DNA from: Cycas panzhihuaensis
Taxonomy: Eukaryota; Cycadophyta
DNA length: 64,000 nucleotides
NCBI GenBank assembly: GCA_023213395.1
Contig: CM041465.1
Location: 240,567,741 to 240,631,740 of the forward strand
Direction of reading: 5' to 3'
Shown: positions 35,704 through 47,613 of the stretch, one piece after another
Position numbering within the stretch: position 1 is the stretch's first letter
Layout: every line of letters begins with the position of its first letter
Program-made: the position numbers and the translations under genes
Notes under the pieces: model-generated
What the model was told of the DNA's origin: nothing
The model's database searches: none
The model's input: the letters and a program-made list of their open reading frames with translations, nothing else

Positions 35704-38700
35704 TCAAGCGTAGCACTTCTTCTGGCACCTCCCATTAACGGCTTTCTCAAATTCGAGCCCCTCCAGGGTGGATATCCTATAGGCACCATTATCGAGAGAT
35801 TCGATAATGACAAAAGGACCGACCCACCGGGGTTGGAATTTGGTCAACGGTCATGGAGATATTCGAGCTTGAGGACATAGTCCCCAGGAAACAAAGGGCG
35901 GGGAGCAGTGTTTATCGTGGGCCCTTTGTGAGCAGGCTTTGGATGCTAGGTTAGCACGATAAGCGGCTGGCGTCTCTCATCCAAAGCTTGAGGTCCAAAG
36001 CGGGCGTGCACGGATCGACTCATCGTCGATGAAACCTCGAAGGGAGACTCGCAGGAAGGAATCTCCACCTCCAATGGAGAATCGCCTCGATCCGTGAACC
36101 CGGGAGAGCAGGGTCATTCCGTGGCGGAGCAGACGAATGCGATAAGCCCATAAGGCGGAGGCGGTGAAGGTGCCAATCCCTTTGGGATTGACCAAGCGCT
36201 TTCTTGAGAATGTTGATAAGAGTCTTGTTAAAAGACTCCACCGCCATTGCACGAGGGTAGTAAGGAGAGGAAGTCTTATGGGAGATTTTAAACTTCTCAA
36301 AGCTCATCCACCTCCTTATTACAAAGGGGTTCCATTGTCGTGTCGGGACGTCAGGAATCCGGCGGCAAATGATGTCTTGATAGATGAATGTGGCAATCGT
36401 TTCTTGCGGGGTAGTGATCAAAGGGATGGCCTCGCCCATTTGGTGAAATACTCGTGGCGATCAAGATGAACTTGTCTTGCTGACGACGCGAAGGGAAATA
36501 GCCCCAATGAGGTCTAATCCCCAGCGAGCGAAGGCCATGGCGAAACAATAGGGTGCAAAGTCTCGAAGGCACATGGGAAATGTTGGCATGCTCTTGACAT
36601 CGCCGACATTTCAAAGACAAAGGCGTGGGCGTCTTTAAAGAGATGGCCAAAAGTAGCCCATACGGAGGATCCTCTCGAGCCATGGTGGCCCCAAAGTGAC
36701 CCCCACAAATCTTGGTGGTGGCATTCGCGGAAACACCGGTCGGCCGTCGGTGTGTGACGGAGAAGGATCCCATCGAAGGACCTCTTGTACAATACCTCGT
36801 CCACGAGGAGGTATTCTTAGGCGTAAGTCCGGATGCGAGATTTAACTTTGTTACTAGTGTCGGGGCGGTATTGCTTCTATGTGAGATACCGCACTATGTC
36901 ACCGTACCACTCATTGTCGGTGAGTGGATGGGGACGAACTCCCCGGATCGTCAGGATAGACTCATCGGGGAGAGAGTCATCAACAGGAGTATCAAAGGAG
37001 TTAGGGATAGGGGTGTCTGCAAGTTGCTCGGCCACTATCATGCCCTTCTTTGATTTCCAGTTAACGATAAGGAGATCAAATTCTTGGAGTAGGACAGCCC
37101 AACGACCGGCCCTACCCGTCAAGTCTCGAGCAGGTTAGTAAGTATCTCAAGGGATCGGATTGAATGATCACCTTGGTAGTATTCAGAGCAAGTAATGCCT
37201 AAACTTCTTGGTCGCGTAGACCAGGAGAGACATTCCTTCTCGGTGGGGAATAGTTAAATTCGGCGACCACAAAGTGCAGTGATGAAGTATATAGCTCTCG
37301 GTTCTGAGTCATCCTCCGAGCGAGCATAGCGCCCAAGGACTCATCGATCCGAGGTATACAAAACGAAGGGCCTATCAAATCGGGAGGCGCCAACGTGGGA
37401 GGCGGAAGCCGGGGCTTCCTTGAGTCCTTCAAGGCCTTTTGGGTCTTGTCGGACCGAGCAAAAGGAGCTCCCTTCTTCAAGGTTCGTGGGGTTTAGCATT
37501 CACAGTAGTCGGTAGGAAGCGCTAAGGAAACCGAGCCTACCTAGAAACGACTTGATCTGCCGCTGAGTTCTAGGAGGCGGCATGTCGAGATCGCCTGACT
37601 TTGTCAGGGTCGATCTGAATTCCTTGTTTGGATACAAGGAACCCAAGGAGTTTACCCGGTGACGCAAACACACATTTGAGCGGATTAAGATCGACGTGAT
37701 ACTCGCGGCATCGTGAGAAGATGGCAAGTCGGAAGGGTGATGGGCTCTCACGCGGGAAAGACCCATCATATCGTCCATGAAGACCTCCAACGTGTTGTTG
37801 ATGAGGTCGTGGAAGATGAAGTGCGGCTCTTTGATATGTAGCACTGCATTTTTAAGGCCAAAGGGCATCGCCTTGTGGCGAAGGTACCCAGGGAGTAGTG
37901 AAGGTAGTCTTATGGCGGTCTTGGGAAATCTGAATTTGGTTGTATGTAGGAGGCCGCCCATTAAGGACATCACTTGAATCCGTGGCGATCAATGATTTGA
38001 TCTAAGAAGGGTAGCGGAAATTGTCCTTAGGACAAGCGTTGTTGATATCATGAAATCGACGATATGCGGATTGCCCGCTCTTTTGTATGGGAACAATATT
38101 AGAGACCCACTTAGGGTAATCAATAGAAGTAACAAGCTCGGATCCGAGCTTTTCAACCTCCATCTTGACGGCAGAGCTTGGTGAAGAGACATACAGGCGC
38201 ATGGGGCAGGCGCCGGGAGGTGGTGAGGTTATGGGTGACAATCGAGGGTCGATTCCCTTCATGTCGACATAATCCCACGCGAAAATGTCTCGAAATTCAC
38301 GGAGCAGAAGGGAATATTCCCTAATCTCATCAGAGAGCATTCGCCCCAACCCTAATGACCTTGCGGGGCCAAGACTACGTCTTGAATTCCCCCATGCACA
38401 TGGCATTGCCCTCTTCAAAGTGAACACGCCCAAGATCAACCCCAGGAGGCGGAATACGAGAGCGGATCGCATCGGCGAGCGTGGATCCGATCGCAACGAT
38501 CTTCCGTGGCCGGTGGTGACCGTAAGGCGATTAGGTGCAAGGCCGCAGTGCTCCAGGAGGGCTTCATCATGCTCGAAATAGTGCACTCGATGGATGACCC
38601 TATTTCGAGTAGAAGAAGCTAGAAGGGAAAGAGCAGCGGGACCGGGTGATCATCGGATCGCTCAACTCTTTCATGGAACCAAGGAAAACAGGAAAGAGGC

Positions 38701-39420
38701 TCCTCGAGAGGAGCGAAGGCAATTCCTCAAAACCATCACTGCGGAGGGTAATGAAAAGAAGAACCGGCGGCGGCGGGTCGGCCTGGCGATGGTGTGTGAC
38801 ACGAGGGGCTAGTCTCACCAACGAGAGAGGTTCCAAACGAGGGTCTAGAGCGAGACAGGTACGGCCTATTGGCGCGAAGGAAAGAAATGGGGTGGAGATA
38901 ACCCTCGTCTCCGTCAAGCGATTCATCATCGCTGAACGAAGCAAGGTACCCATAACTCCCGACGCCAATAGGGGCAAAACGTGCGAGACTAGGAAGGGAA
39001 GATGTGGGATCTTCTTCTGACGGATTGGGTATACCAATTGAACAAGCCGAGGCGTGAGTGGGTGAACCTTGGTTTGCCGAATTGGCATAACGAGTTTGTT
39101 TGGCAAAAGGACGTTCACGGGGAACCACTCTCATTAAATCCGTCATGGACGAATTTAAAATCCCCAAAGGGTCGAACCCACGGCACCCATTAGGTCGAGC
39201 CATGGGCGACCCAGAAGGAGGTTGTAATCCACGACAACGCCGAGGACTACAACATCGGAAGAACGGTTTGCCCCAAGGGTGAGCGGAATCGCGACGATCC
39301 GAGGGGTCTTCTCGCCAATCATACCCTTGGCATCGCCGAGGCAGGTTCCATATGAGATACCAAGCTCTTGCATAACACGCAAGGGCATGGCATTGACAGA
39401 GCCGTTGTCGACAACGTTCT
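35704..39420 (-). pseudogene. Element C pol: protease, RT, RNase H, integrase
   Basis: Protease end near 39420-39155 (VVLGVVVDYNLLLGRPWLDL). RT at 38190-37500, with VEKLGSELVTSIDYPKWVSN and the intact box FMDDMMGLSRV. RNase H at about 37480-37080. Integrase from about 36805 (LYKRSFDGILL), through YYPRA...VESFNKTL with the catalytic Glu, to the stop at 35704-35706 after a FEKAV and CYA end. Many missing bases compared with A and B (for example around the second Asp, where A reads FGVPDVLITDN) break the frame. They cluster in GC-rich words, so I suspect base-calling errors over true mutations. Listed as a pseudogene on the sequence as given. Confidence 0.82.
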
Positions 39421-42040
39421 TGGAGGGTACAATCAGCGTGTCGATCGTGATGGTGAATGGGAAGTTCCAGCGTTCCGTTCACCGGGGAGGAAGATCCTTA
39501 GGATCGAAGGAAATAGTGGGTCCGCCACCTTGGGCGACGCCCAAAGCGTGGATAGGCACATCTCCGATCCTAAAGCTTCCGGAGGAGGGCGTTGCTCGGG
39601 ACAACTCCTCGAACGCCCATCAAGGACATTCTGCGGCGGCCGTATGGAGCTCGTCCACGACGGAGAAGGGTTTACCCTTCCCGGTGGGTTGGGTAAGTGC
39701 TCTTGAAAGTCGTAACGACCGCGCACGAGGAATAGCCTTAGGGAAAAGAGGATTTCGGGAGGAAGGGTCTCCTAAGGGGATCGGAAGGAGCGGAAGAACC
39801 GGCTCCCGCTTCCTTAGCGGTTTGAGATCGCGTAAGGCGAAAGTCGGAGTTGCTTCAAGCTGAATCACCTTCTTCCCCTATTCCGGTCGTGAAGGCGACG
39901 AGTACGCGGCTAGGAGAACGAGAAGAGGAAGAAGAGTTGCGCCCTTCCCTTTGTCGCGGAAGGGCGGGGATCAGTGATCTTCCTCGATTCTGGTTGTTCT
40001 TGGTTTGGGGGTTGCGATCACGTTCCCCATGTTTGAGACGGATCCTTGTGAATAGGTTGGTCTAGATTAGGCCTTGAGGCCCGTTTGGGAGAGGAATCGC
40101 GTCGAGGGCATCCTTTGGATCTTTGGGCCCTAACGTGAATCGTCATGGAAGCAATCCCCATGAATGGAACACCACTTCTTCTCAAGCGGAGGGCCTGACC
40201 TTCTCGCTTGGGAGGATCGGGCGTTCCCATTCACAGGAAGAGGAGCTTGGGTAGTTTGTTGGACTTGTTTGTTTGAAGTAGGAGGCGAAGGACCTTGAAG
40301 CTTGAGCTCCTTCATCGTGCAGCTCGAGCAGGCGTATAGGGTGAGTGAGGGATCTAAGGTCCTCTCGGTGGGATGAGAGGAAGACCGCGTCGGTGAGAAG
40401 GTTTAGTGTCTTTGGTAGGGGTGGTGCCTCACGGCGTTGTGAGGGCTTAAGAGGTTTCTTGAGACCAGCTTGGATCTCAATAGCCTCCAACGCCAAGCAC
40501 TTGGCGATCGCGGAATCACACGTGGTCGCCCCCATCTTGAGGACTTCCACGTGGACTTCGGGACGAAGTGCATTGACAAACAGGTCCCGATTCAGCTCCT
40601 CGGGCAAAGTCGCCTTGGTGGAGTGAAGCAGATCGTGGAATCGCCGCACAAAGTCACGATTCATCTCATCGTGACCTTGTTTGAGCGAGAGAAGGGACTT
40701 CATTCCGCTCTCGAATGGGCGAGCTACATCAAAGTAATTGATGAACTCGTCCACCAATTGCTGGAATGAATAGACTGAGTGGGCAGGGAGACGATAAAAC
40801 CATTTAAGGGCGTCACCCTGCAAGGATCGAGGAAAGAGTTTCATCAAAATATGGTCGTAAGCCCAGTAATCGATGCATGCCATAGAGAAACTACGGACAT
40901 GCTCCACCGGGTCTTGCGACGAAGTCCCATCGAATCTAGGAACTTCAGGAGGATGAGGCGGCAAGTTGGTTCGCAACGCCTCAACCGAGAGGGTTGACCT
41001 AAAGTCCACGAAGGCGCGCCTTGCCTCGAAGTAGGAGCAACGAACGTCGAAGTAGGTGGCGCAAAAGGAGGCGGATGGGGTAGGACACCCATCCTCCTTG
41101 AGGAACCACCCCTTGGCGACAAGAGGTGTGGAAGAGGCGCCTTGGAAGGAGTCAGATTCCCTTGCGAAGGCACAACGGATGGAACTGCATTGGATGGCGG
41201 ACAAGAGGGATGCGGGCAGGTTCTGCCCATACGGGCCACCCGTGGGGGGGGCTATACCGTATGGGTGTAGCGGACCCACCCCATAACCGGGAAGACGGCT
41301 TCCCCTACCACCTTTGAGGTTGAGAAGTATACCACAGGGAACGTGAAAAGAAGCACCAACGCTACTGGGTTGGAGGATGCGTGGGAACGAATCCCACATT
41401 TGGCGGTGGAAGGCTAGCAGGCGACTAGGCCTACTAGGAGCGGCATGTGCCGATTGGGAGACGGCACATTAGTTGGATCGAACGGTATGCTAACCCCGGT
41501 GAGGGACGGACACACAGTGAGAAGGCCCTAAGGCATTAGGGCCTTGATAAGGGATGGAAGGTGCCACACGTGCCCCACCGCAGAAACGAATGGGGCGACG
41601 CGTAGGCACGAAAGGGTTTGTTGTCACGGGAAAGGCGGACGAGGATGAGCGTGAGGGGAAGAGCGAGGAGGAGGAAGAGGCTCCCTGCGGGACACCCTCA
41701 AGCCATTCGGGACGTGGTTGAGAGCATCTTGCCAGCGGCATCCGTCGAAACCTCAAGCACGTCAGCAGGAGGAGTCCCCACATACCCATAAGAGGTGATC
41801 GGGACCTCGAACAAGGCATGTCCATCTCAAGGTTCCTCATAAAATCGCCCAACTGCGTGGCAATCCTCGGGAGGAACGGATCCCTCTGGCGTGGGTAGAA
41901 GGATGGGGAGCACAAGAAAGGTGTTGATCGATCGGGTAGTAAAAGGTCGTCACCCTCTTGGGTGGACTCTAATGATGAAGGAAGAGCTTGGGTTTCCATA
42001 GCAAGGCGGGATAGGTCCAATCGGAAGAGTACCCTTCCAT
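39421..42040 (-). CDS. Element C gag (frameshifted as sequenced)
   Basis: Start ATG at 42040 (MEGYSSDWTYP), aligned with gag starts of A and B. The long open stretch 41399-40182 holds the gag domain: PPEVPRFDGTSSQDPVEHV, ACIDYWAYDHILMKLFPRSL, DALKWFYRLPAHSVYSFQQL, EELNRDLFVNALRPEVHVEV. The nucleocapsid finger KKWCSIHGDCFHDDSR is at about 40185-40135, in another frame. These are the unmutated versions of codons that are stops in A and B. The region 40130-39421 is gag-pol linker. Gag would assemble the particle. Frame changes between 42040 and 41399 and near 40350 may be sequencing errors, so an intact gag is possible. Confidence 0.75.
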
Positions 42041-42288
42041 AGTGGGATCGGGATCCGACGAGGCAAGAAGGCTATACTCGGGGTCTTAACAAAGGGGTAG
42101 ACCGCGCATGACGACGAGAGAAACAGGCGCATGCAAGGTCGACCAAGCGATGTCGGGAAAAGAGAAGGAATGGTATAACACGCGTTGGGGGCGCCCAACG
42201 TGGAGGTCAAACGGTATAGAAAGGATCACACGAGTAGCGAAACCAACAGAAGAGAGCGAGACTAGCTCCCTTCTTGGCGGTCCCGGTA
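42041..42288 (-). other. Leader of element C
   Basis: After the LTR end (GCGACCA on the minus strand) the leader starts TACCGGGACCGCCA, like TACTAGGGAACTACCA in A. There is no TGG-type primer site. It continues with words also present in the A leader (GGGCGCCCCCAACG against GGGTAGCCCCCAAGG). Confidence 0.5.
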
Positions 42289-44801
42289 TGGTCGCCCGTG
42301 GGCCTTTCTACGGATAACCGCCCGATAGGCGCGGGGAGAGATGGTGACGAAAGCGGTGGGAAGTGGAACCTACAAGGCAAGCAACTACCACGCAGGCGCC
42401 CGCTTGGGAGCGAGTTCGGGATCTGATGGAGTATGGCTACTCTTGGGTGACCCTTCACCGCCTTGAGCGAAGGGCGAAGATACGTGGGGCAGACCGGGTT
42501 GACACAGGAGTAGGCCCCTCCACCCTTGGGTGGCCGGAAGGGAGAGAGAAAGAACCTAACAAGGATAGGCCAAGAACAATCCTATGCAATCTAGCATAGG
42601 GTATCTGACGATGGGAAGCAAGAGCTGGCTAAGGAAGAGGGAGGAAGGGTAAGGGAGAAGAAGACTCCTACAACCTTTCCTCTGAATAACAAAAGTACAT
42701 GCAACAAGGCAAACAAATTGCAAACTAATACAAAAGGCAATTTTCCTTTTAATCTTCGATGTTCTAATTACTAGGAAAGGAATAAAAGGTAAAAAGCAAG
42801 TGCGAAGGGGACAAAGCGTGCACCGGGCCGAAGCGTGAGAGATGGCGTAGCCTTCAGGAGGCACCCAACCACTCACGCGCAGTCTGGGATGTGAAATGTA
42901 GCGGCGGCGAGCAGGGCTTCCTTACCTTCCCGGGAAAAGTAAATGCGATCAAGGAAGGAAAGAAACGCTAACTAGCAAATGAGATAGCATAAAATATGAC
43001 ACACGCAGGGACGCTTCTGGGTGGAAGGGGCAGCAGGCAACGTTCTCCGGCGTCCGAGTACCGTGAGCAACAACGGTCTCCCTCTGCCGGGGAGACACCT
43101 ATATGCAACACAAAGATCTAGCAATATATGTCTAACAACATAAACGAGAGTCTAAATGTACATGCATCAATGTTAGTCCAATAAGGAAAATACCAAAGAA
43201 GAACGATCCAAATGAAAGGAAACAACAAGGTAAGCCTCGGGTGGCCTCTGGCGCAAATGGTGCCCAAACCTCTCCCAGAGCCACGGGCGTGAGGAGAAAG
43301 TCAAGACTCAAGGTGGAAAACTACCGCAAGAAGGGGCAAGAAAGACCCAAAGACACCCACGGGAACCGGATGCTACGGGAGCAAACCAACAGGGAGCAAA
43401 GGCAAAGCCACGAATGGTAGTTGAGAACTACGAATGATTCCCAAACAGCAAGGGGTCCCAAATCGTGACGCAACTCGTGGCACTGGTTTGGGCGACCTGA
43501 GTCTCTAAACCCTTGTTTAGATGGCCAAGAGCAACATGAGGCGAGAGGGAAGCTTTGGAGGGCTTGGAGCCACTTCGAGCGTGGAAGGTGGTCTGAATCC
43601 ACCCGGCTCCTCTCCCAAAGCCTATGCAACCCCTCACGCCACGCTGGACAAAGCGCAGTAAGAGGCAAGAGAAAGTGGAGCAGATCCCCACAAAGGAAAG
43701 AGGATCAAACTTCAAGCAACAAACATGAACAAATGAGCTGGAGCAAGAATATTGCAAAGAACTTAACAAAAAGTAAAGAGTACCTGGGAGGAAGAGGCAA
43801 GGGCTTGCCTCGTGAAAGGACAATGAAGGAGGGCTGGAAAAAGCAGCCCGGATCTGGAGCAGAGGCGGGTTTGAGGCCTGCTACAGTATGATGGAGAACA
43901 CCGCAAACGTAGGGCTCATGGATCGCTGGATAGAGACCGGCTAGAAACCACTTCAAAGGAGCCCTCTCAAGGCGCTGAGGGGTTGAGAGAATGTCTCAAC
44001 CGAGAAGGAGAGTCAAGGTATGAAGAGTCTGGTCCGGTTGCAGAAGCGTGAGCAGAAAGCAGAAAGCAAGAGAGAGTTTTCTTGAGAGTAACTTCCAAAG
44101 TGAGTAAAAGATCCAAAAGTCCTTAGAGAATGAGCCAAAATGTGCTTAAGTACTAAAGGAAAACCCTAAAGCGTGCGATTAGGGCACTACCGGAAGGAAA
44201 AAGGCGCGAACCACGTGGCGGTTTCGCATAAATGCGAAATTGCCATGATTTAAAAACAAACAGAGACAGTCGTCATGGAAATTTTAGCGGTCTGCGCGAA
44301 TATTCCAGTGATGCCAGCGAAAATTCCAGTGATGCCAAGATCACGCAGATGCCAAGATTACGGCAGATGCACCAGAGACACAAATGGGGCCCGCCAACCG
44401 GTCAGTGGGGCAAAGCGGTAGAAAAGGCTAAAGGACAACTAAAACACCCACCGAGCAAACAAGCCAAGAAACGGGCCCACGGAGCGTAAATGGGACCCCA
44501 AATGAGGTGTGGCTAACCAAGCGACGATGAGGCATCACACGGTGGAGGTGGCGCAAACCCGGTGGGTCCGGAGAGAGGAGGCGGTCAAGTAATGTCGGTC
44601 ACAAGGTGCCACACTCGCTAAGAGTGTGCCCTCGCTATAGTCGTCATAGGCTAAACATAGGTGTGGACGACGACCGTGCCGCCCACAAAGTCATACGCAT
44701 GCAAATATGTGGCAGACAATCAAGACACAAAAGTGATGATAATGCTAGAGACATACCCGCACTTACGAGTCGGTGATTAGATCCATTCCGGGCCGGAAGC
44801 A
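42289..44801 (-). repeat. 5' LTR of element C
   Basis: About 2.5 kb. On the minus strand it begins TGCTTCCGGCCCGG (right edge 44801) and ends GGGCGACCA at 42289. Near-identical to 31695-34237 apart from clustered short indels and a few substitutions. Confidence 0.87.
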
Positions 44802-44805
44802 GAAC

Positions 44806-44958
44806 CAATGCAAAATGATTGCATTCTTCAAAAGAAGCACCAAGACTCAAAGAGGCATAATCGAGTCCTTGATTGCAGAGAAAGGACAAGTACCTAGCAA
44901 AGCAAAATGGTACAATAAAGAGATAGGGAAAATCAAATTCCCTCATATACAACTATAA
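44806..44958 (+). pseudogene. Element E pol, C-terminal end after the C insertion
   Basis: Continuation of E pol. The frame entering from 31694 reads ILQKKHQDSK; one frame over, the strand reads KGQVPSKAKWYNKEIGKI and ends at the stop 44956-44958. So one frameshift lies in this tail. I recognise the tail as the end of this gypsy family but not as a chromodomain. Confidence 0.7.
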
Positions 44959-44959
44959 A

Positions 44960-44977
44960 GTTCATGAGGCCATGAAC
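44960..44977 (+). other. Inverted repeat between E pol and polypurine tract
   Basis: GTTCATG, four-base loop AGGC, CATGAAC: a perfect 7-bp stem starting one base after the pol stop. It could fold in the RNA as a 3' hairpin; role unknown. Confidence 0.6.
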
Positions 44978-44981
44978 TCCT

Positions 44982-44993
44982 AAAAAAGGGGAG
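44982..44993 (+). other. Polypurine tract of E
   Basis: AAAAAAGGGGAG, three bases before the 3' LTR; the usual primer for plus-strand DNA synthesis. Confidence 0.88.
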
Positions 44994-44996
44994 TTC

Positions 44997-46091
44997 TGAT
45001 CCATTTTTGGATCTTTAAATACTCTTAAAATATCTTATTTTTCATGTTTTTGGTCTTTATGTAGTATAAAAATGCCTTAAAAAGGCTTAATGGTCTTCAT
45101 TTAGTAGGAAAATACCTTTAAAAGGCTTAAAAAATGTAAAAAAATGTATTTCTAGAAGTGCAACTAGGTGTTACCAAGGTGCTATGACTTTTACCCAGGT
45201 GCTACCCAGGTGCTACAACTGCTACTTAGGTGCTACCCAGGTGCTACGACTGCTACTATAGGTGCAGCAACCGCTACCTAAAAGTGAAAAATAGAAAAAT
45301 AATAAAAATGGCGGTAATTTTGATGGCATAAATTAAGTCTGTTTTGTACGAAATTTGAGAAGAGACTTCGCACACGTGTCCTCTACACATTTAAGGAGAA
45401 AAATCTCCAAATTAAAAGAATTTTATCAAGATTTCATAAGCCATTTTAGAATTTGTTGGAAAACAGAAAAACAAAAAACCTATTACAAATAAAACGCATT
45501 TAGGCGAAGATCTGGGGAGGAACAACGGGAAATTCGATAGAGAAATCTAACAGGAAAAGGAGGATGCTGTAGCCATACGCAGTAGTGGAGCAGGATTCAA
45601 GAAGAGTTTCTAAAACTACCTTCCAGAAAGAGAATGGCTCCAACAACTAAAATTCTACGTAGAGAGAGAAGAAGACGAAAGTGCAACAGAACAAATCTGT
45701 TGTGGGGATCATGAAGGAGCCTGAAAGATCAAAGTTGCAGTCGAGTGGAGAAGACAGTAGTAGTAGCAGTCCCAGAAAGAGACGCTAGCTAGATTTCTTC
45801 ACCAAAAAGAGGTTTTTGGTAATTGGCAACCAAAAACACTTTGTAAACTTCAAATATAGAGTTTCCAAAGAAGGAGAAGAAGAAGGAGAAGCAGCTCAAG
45901 GAGTGCCCAGCACTTAGTTTCTCTCTCCCAAATTACTGTAGGAATCCCTTGCATACTCAATAGAGCACAAACAAAAGAAGTTTGGTAAGAAAAATCCAAA
46001 ATATCTTCAATTCTATGTAATATTATTATAAATTATTTTGGATTTGTTTCAATTGGTTTAAGTTTTCACTTTCCCATTCAAATTCAGATCA
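44997..46091 (+). repeat. 3' LTR of element E
   Basis: Starts TGATCCATTTTTGG, ends TTCAGATCA; 1095 bp. It is homologous to 26107-27179 with many C/T and G/A differences and small indels, including a different number of minisatellite units at 45163-45265. Followed by the GTTGG duplication (46092-46096). Confidence 0.95.
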
Positions 46092-46096
46092 GTTGG

Positions 46097-46211
46097 CCCC
46101 TTCGTCATTCTTGAGAGCGTCGAAAATAGTGCCTACAAGATCACCACCCTGGAAGGTCTTAAATTCAAGAAGGCCATCAAAGGAAAATTCCTAAAGAAAT
46201 TTTATACATAA
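46097..46211 (+). pseudogene. Element A pol, end after the E insertion
   Basis: Resumes A integrase: PFVILESVENSAYKIT, LEGLKFKKAIKGKFLKKFYT, stop TAA at 46209-46211. Matches B at 54286-54403. Confidence 0.9.
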
Positions 46212-46929
46212 TTACTCCGCTCCCTATGCTCTAAAATGAGCCTAAACTACCACCTTAGGTACGTCCCCATTCCTCCTAGTCATAGGTGGAATGACAATTT
46301 AGGGTCACCTTCTTGCTTCTTTTGTGTTCCTCCTACGGAATCCCTTGATTCCCCCTCTCTTTAGGGGCTCCATCCTCCTAGTTGGGTGTGTTGTCCATGT
46401 TGCTCATGAGCCTAGAAACATTTCTCAACTAGGATGGTATACTTGAGTATCTCTACGCTTTGACTTACTGGTGCTTCCTTGCATATTTTGCTATGCTCTT
46501 ATGGGGATATGCATGTTGCCCTATCTCTTAGCCCCACATATGTCCATCGTCGATGCTCATGGTGATCGTGTGTGTGCCTACTAGGAATGTGGCTCTGCAT
46601 GAAAGGAAGTGTGTACAACTCAAACAAACCTCTAACATAAACCATGTGAGAATCAACTCAAGGCATCATAATCCATAGCTCTTCGTGCACCTGTGCACCC
46701 TCACACATATACACACAAACATATATATAAAAGCAAATGTAACATAATACATCATCATGTGTCATTATACACACCATCATACATCAAATGGGATACTAAT
46801 AGCCCCATCTATATACATAAAATCATAATGTGTCATATCATACCAATGGTATGGTACATCATCCAAGAAGCTAGAATCCTTATAGGGAGGAGTATAATCA
46901 TGTGGCTACATATGGTGACTGCCTAGAGG
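46212..46929. other. Element A post-pol spacer
   Basis: Non-coding, nearly the same as 54404-55140 in B. It begins with GAGCCTAAACTACCA, also found after pol in C. No second RNase H motif (NNExEY, DSQ) is seen here, unlike C and D. Confidence 0.6.
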
Positions 46930-47610
46930 TTCGGTGCTTTCCCAAAGAAAAACTGGTATTCCTTACTCTGTAATGCTCTCCTCCACCTAGTGTATACCCT
47001 CTTAGTCTATGTGATCCCTCTCCTAGGGACCACATACCTCCCAGACTCCTCCTATGCCTCTAGGAGCTCCCTTCCTCGCTCCCCTCATCCTAAGGCCTCC
47101 TCGGGGTCATCGTCACTGCATGAGTATGTGTCCTGCTCTACGATGACCTCAACATCACCTAATCCACTAATTGATCGTATCGTGCCTAGATATGATGCCT
47201 CTCACCCTTTACTCCTTAGAGCCTCTGCTTCGTCCTCTAGAGCATCTCCTCTGCTACTCGGAGCCACTCCTCTAATACTGTTACCATGATGCGACTCTCT
47301 GCATCGCCACATGTGCATTCTTGAGCCTCCATTGCTTGGACCCAACCTCGTAAAGCATCCCTCTTTGCTCTGGTCCCATCTAACTCACCCTGTAGCTGTC
47401 CCACTCGTGCCTCATGCTCCTGGGACTCTGCTACCCACACATCTCTGGCCCTGACCAATGGGTCAAATGCTATTGTATGGGTCCCTGTCAACCATGGCTC
47501 CTCTCTCACCTGGATGGGAGGTTGCCCCTTCGCTTAGGCCCGGGGGAACATCTCCTAGACTACTTCCTTAACTAACCTCCCAATATCCACTTCTCCTATA
47601 AAATCCAACA
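46930..47610 (-). pseudogene. Antisense ORF of element A (coiled coil and acidic tail), truncated
   Basis: Minus-strand coding remnant opposite to gag-pol. The open part 47509-47237 reads LVRARDVWVAESQEHEARV and GQLQGELDGTRAKRDALRGW, with heptad-like Leu/Ala and charged residues typical of a coiled coil. Further on, one frame over, comes GLGDVEVIVEQDTYSCSDDD, an acidic tail. B keeps the same order. Its N-terminal side is cut off at the A-B joint (47611). By layout it matches the plus-strand PMD ORF of D. Extra antisense ORFs after pol are known for the Tat lineage; function unknown. Confidence 0.5.
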
Positions 47611-47613
47611 TGC
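47611..47613. other. A-B fusion joint with TGC microhomology
   Basis: Left of the joint the sequence (AAAATCCAACATG) follows the antisense-ORF region of an A/B element, as in B at 55836-55850. Right of it (CACACTACCTTATCTC) it follows the gag leader, as in A at 19426. Both parents share TGC at the joint. The A 3' end and LTR, and the B 5' LTR plus about 100 bp of leader, are gone. Confidence 0.8.

Larger units (their letters stand above)
31695..44801 (-). mobile_element. Element C: young GC-rich Tat-like Ty3/gypsy element
   Basis: Minus-strand element with LTRs 42289-44801 (5') and 31695-34237 (3'), gag-pol 42040-35704 and a second RNase H at 35010-34700. It is flanked by GAAC (31691-31694 and 44802-44805; a fifth base may be lost on the left). 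Protein and LTR alignments place it in the family of A and B, but it is markedly richer in G+C and CpG and keeps Gln/Trp/Arg codons that are stops in A and B. LTR differences are mostly short indels. It looks recent; many apparent frameshifts may be sequencing errors. Confidence 0.9.
26107..46091 (+). mobile_element. Element E: Ty3/gypsy chromovirus-like retrotransposon with nested C
   Basis: Complete LTR element: 5' LTR 26107-27179, primer site 27186-27197, gag, protease, RT, RNase H, integrase, polypurine tract 44982-44993, 3' LTR 44997-46091, 5-bp duplication GTTGG. Without C it is about 6.9 kb, normal for a gypsy element. The single gag-pol order and protease type (DGGS) suggest the chromovirus branch; a clear chromodomain is not visible. 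The two LTRs are similar with scattered, mostly transition differences, so it is older than C. Confidence 0.93.

Noticed and set aside
31500-44958. Chromodomain at the end of element E pol
   Set aside because: The tail after the GPF motif is acidic and ends KGQVPSKAKWY; I see no aromatic cage pattern that would support the call.
46212-46929. Second RNase H in A and B
   Set aside because: I looked for NPGP, NNExEY and DSQ motifs in both post-pol spacers on both strands and found none.
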